Shown here: piece after piece, positions 6,164 through 7,554 of the stretch
Numbering within the stretch: position 1 is the stretch's first letter
How the letters are laid out: each line of letters begins with the position of its first letter
NCBI GenBank assembly: GCA_021781855.1
Contig: JAJXWC010000105.1
Coordinates: 1 to 7,554, forward strand
Length of the DNA stretch: 7,554 bases
From: Bacillota bacterium
Lineage (GTDB): Bacteria > Bacillota > Bacilli > Lactobacillales > Streptococcaceae
Reading direction: 5' to 3'
Program-made: the position numbers and the translations under genes
The notes under the pieces: generated by a model
What the model saw: the letters and a program-made list of their open reading frames with translations, nothing else
The model's database searches: none
Told to the model about the DNA's origin: nothing

Positions 6164-6685
6164 ATAGCTAAACAAGACAATAGAAAACCTATGATGAACG
6201 GTGCAATCCGTGTTCGTGAGGTTCGTCTCATTGGTGCTGAGGGCGAGCAGTTAGGAGTTACACCAACTGCTGAAGCGCTACAGCAAGCTGAAAATCTTAA
6301 CATGGATTTGGTCTTGATTTCCAATCAAGAGCCGCCTGTTGCAAAAATTATGGATTATACAAAATTCATGTTTGAGCAAAAGAAGAAACAAAAAGAAGCG
6401 AAGAAAAAACAAACGATTGTTGAACTCAAAGAAGTACGCTTGTCGCCAGTTATTGACAAAAACGACTTTGATACCAAACTTCGCCAAGCTTTGAAATTCA
6501 TCGAAAAAGGCGCTAAAGTTAAGGTTTCCATTCGATTTAAAGGTCGAATGATTACTCACCAAGATGTGGGTAGAAAAGTGCTCGAAGATTTTGCCGAGGC
6601 AACAAAAGATGTTGCTGTCGTAGAACAGAGAGCCAAAATGGATGGCCGTCAAATGTTTTTACAGTTGGCGCCAAAGAAAGCTTAA
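6164..6685 (+). CDS. infC: translation initiation factor IF-3, with AUA start codon
   Basis: IF3 binds the 30S subunit, keeps subunits apart and checks start codon and initiator tRNA pairing. The N-terminal domain starts with residues like AIRVREVRLIG (14-24). A lysine-rich linker (KKKQKEAKKKQ, 73-83) joins it to the C-terminal domain, which holds LSPVIDKNDFDTKLRQA (93-109) and RFKGRMITHQ (124-133). The start is set at ATA 6164 because a perfect AAGGAG sits 7 nt upstream and because it gives 173 aa, the normal IF3 length. Starting at ATG 6191 would remove 9 residues and leave no ribosome binding site. Rare start codons in infC are known (AUU in Escherichia coli) and let IF3 repress its own translation. 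First gene of the operon, 34 nt before rpmI. Confidence 0.93.
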   Translation: MAKQDNRKPMMNGAIRVREVRLIGAEGEQLGVTPTAEALQQAENLNMDLVLISNQEPPVAKIMDYTKFMFEQKKKQKEAKKKQTIVELKEVRLSPVIDKNDFDTKLRQALKFIEKGAKVKVSIRFKGRMITHQDVGRKVLEDFAEATKDVAVVEQRAKMDGRQMFLQLAPKKA

Positions 6686-6719
6686 GAGGCTTTCACAAAT
6701 TTAATTAAGGAGAACTAAA

Positions 6720-6920
6720 ATGCCTAAACAAAAAACTCACCGTGCATCTGCAAAACGTTTCAAACGTACAGGTTCTGGCGGTCTTAAACGCTTCCGTGCT
6801 TACACTTCTCACCGTTTTCACGGCAAAACTGTAAAACAACGTCGTCAATTGCGTAAAGCTTCAATGGTTTCTGCATCTGACTTCAAACGTATCAAACGTA
6901 TGGTTGCGACGATGCGTTAA
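6720..6920 (+). CDS. rpmI: 50S ribosomal protein L35
   Basis: A small, strongly basic protein of 66 aa, the usual length for bacterial L35, a late-assembling part of the large ribosomal subunit. The family pattern is clear: PKQKTHRASAKRFKRTGSG near the start, AYTSHRF (27-33), and a C-terminal DFKRIKRM (54-61). AAGGAG (6707-6712) lies 7 nt before the ATG. Codon use is typical of a highly expressed gene. The last codons and the stop lie inside a diverged tandem repeat whose second copy continues into the spacer, so a piece of the gene's 3' end appears again at 6978-6990. Confidence 0.95.
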   Translation: MPKQKTHRASAKRFKRTGSGGLKRFRAYTSHRFHGKTVKQRRQLRKASMVSASDFKRIKRMVATMR

Positions 6921-7031
6921 GCACTGTCCTGTGGACAATGCTGCATCAGAGCAATCCACGAAGCTTAGGCTGAGTGGGACGATGCGCTAAGCATTTCTCA
7001 GAGAATGCCGCATTGGAGCATTCCTCGAAGT
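6908..7031 (+). repeat. diverged tandem repeat covering the 3' end of rpmI and the spacer
   Basis: Copy 1 (6908-6964) and copy 2 (6978-7031) begin with GACGATGCG[T/C]TAAGCA and share CGAAG near their ends, with a period of 70 bp. Each carries a hairpin just after the TAA: AGCACTGTCC-TGT-GGACAATGCT (6920-6942, one mismatch) in copy 1, and GCATTTCT-CAG-AGAATGC (6991-7008, one bulge) in copy 2. The stems differ in sequence but the shape is kept. A later AATGC (7004-7008) and GCATT (7018-7022) could form an alternative hairpin in copy 2. Confidence 0.75.
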
Positions 7032-7074
7032 GTGACTAAGAAGCGAATATGCAATGATTTGCAGTCGTAGTCAC
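7032..7074 (+). repeat. hairpin in the rpmI-rplT spacer
   Basis: GTGACTA (7032-7038) pairs perfectly with TAGTCAC (7068-7074), and GCAA-TGAT-TTGC (7051-7062) forms an inner hairpin. It has no T-run, so it is not an intrinsic terminator. A further short hairpin CTTGTC/GGCAAG lies at 7093-7110. These could be RNA processing or L20-binding structures, or parts of the repeat expansion that enlarged this spacer. Confidence 0.55.
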
Positions 7075-7146
7075 TAATTATCTGAATGTAAACTTGTCAG
7101 ATTTGGCAAGACTGAAAAATTTCTAAGAACTAAAGGAGAAACACAA

Positions 7147-7506
7147 ATGGCTCGTGTTAAAGGTAGCGTCGCAACTCGCGCACGTCGTAAACGCGTTTTA
7201 AAACTCGCTAAAGGTTACTATGGTGCTAAGCACAAACTTTTCAAAACAGCTCATGAACAAGTCATGAACTCTTACTACTATGCATTCCGCGACCGTCGTC
7301 AGAAAAAACGCGACTTCCGCAAACTTTGGATTGCACGTATCAATGCAGCAGCTCGTATGAATGGTCTTTCATATAGCAAACTCATGCATGGTTTGAAATT
7401 GGCTGAAGTTGAAGTCAATCGTAAAATGCTTGCTGATTTGGCAATCGCAGATGCCGCAGCATTTACACCACTGGCTGGCCCTCGGCATCGAGGAAGGGGG
7501 AAATAA
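7147..7506 (+). CDS. rplT: 50S ribosomal protein L20, with divergent C-terminal tail
   Basis: Large-subunit assembly protein that binds 23S rRNA and, in Firmicutes, represses its own operon through the infC leader. The family is clear from the basic N-terminus, LKLAKGYYGAKH (18-29), RDRRQKKRDFRKLW (49-62), RINAAARMNGLSYS (64-77), HGLKLAEVEVNRKMLADLA (81-99). AAAGGAG (7132-7138) lies 8 nt before the ATG. The length is the usual 119 aa, yet the last 11 residues read LAGPRHRGRGK where the Bacillus protein has, from memory, LADAAKAQLNK. The DNA coding this tail is GC-rich and holds a perfect hairpin CCTCG-GCAT-CGAGG (7480-7493). The conserved body is intact, so the protein is probably functional. 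Confidence 0.95.
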   Translation: MARVKGSVATRARRKRVLKLAKGYYGAKHKLFKTAHEQVMNSYYYAFRDRRQKKRDFRKLWIARINAAARMNGLSYSKLMHGLKLAEVEVNRKMLADLAIADAAAFTPLAGPRHRGRGK

Positions 7507-7515
7507 GTGTGTGGC

Positions 7516-7542
7516 AAACCTGGCAAATGTGACAGGTTTTTT
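7516..7542 (+). terminator. intrinsic terminator of the infC operon
   Basis: AAACCTG (7516-7522) pairs with CAGGTTT (7533-7539) around a 10-nt loop, and the T-run extends to 7542. It begins 10 bp after the rplT stop codon and closes the operon. Confidence 0.85.
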
Positions 7543-7554
7543 GCTGTCTAAAGT

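Noticed and set aside
6191..6193. ATG as the infC start
   Set aside because: No ribosome binding site precedes it and it would shorten IF3 by nine residues; ATA 6164 with AAGGAG is better supported.
7032..7074. Intrinsic terminator between rpmI and rplT
   Set aside because: The hairpin is good but no T-run follows, so normal termination is not expected.

Overview
The window comes from a low-GC Gram-positive coccus, most likely Lactococcus or a close relative. The grounds are the MsmK, IF3, L35 and L20 sequences, the AAGGAG-type ribosome binding sites, the TTGACA/TATAAT-type promoters and a cre-like site. This assignment is from recognition of protein families, not from a search; the species cannot be told. 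All recognisable genes lie on the + strand.

Layout. (1) 1-1338: one half of a 47-bp inverted repeat, then a monocistronic unit for a multiple-sugar ABC transporter ATPase (msmK) with its own promoter, an overlapping CcpA-type cre site and an intrinsic terminator. (2) 1339-1954: a long non-coding stretch holding an orphan promoter, the second half of the inverted repeat and a dense series of stem-loops. Two of these are diverged 42-nt copies whose stems co-vary. It ends in a 77-nt hairpin placed just before the probable nifJ promoter. (3) 1955-5732: a complete pyruvate:ferredoxin/flavodoxin oxidoreductase (nifJ, PFOR), whose last codons were altered by a 79-bp hairpin-bearing duplication, followed by a terminator. 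(4) 5733-5973: AT-rich, no gene seen. (5) 5974-7542: the translation operon infC-rpmI-rplT (IF3, L35, L20), with a promoter, a leader with an L20-type attenuator, an AUA start codon for IF3, an enlarged rpmI-rplT spacer made of a diverged tandem repeat, and a terminator.

Functionally there are three independent units. MsmK energises sugar ABC importers and looks carbon-catabolite controlled. PFOR oxidises pyruvate to acetyl-CoA and passes electrons to ferredoxin or flavodoxin under low oxygen. The infC operon is housekeeping with expected autoregulation by L20 and by IF3.

The most interesting signal is not a gene. Compact stem-loops with 3-4-nt loops, often beside direct duplications, have expanded in the spacers and at the 3' ends of nifJ, rpmI and possibly rplT. 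They look like an active family of small palindromic repeats; two copies show compensatory base changes. Whether they act as RNA, as DNA, or are only selfish repeats cannot be settled from this window.
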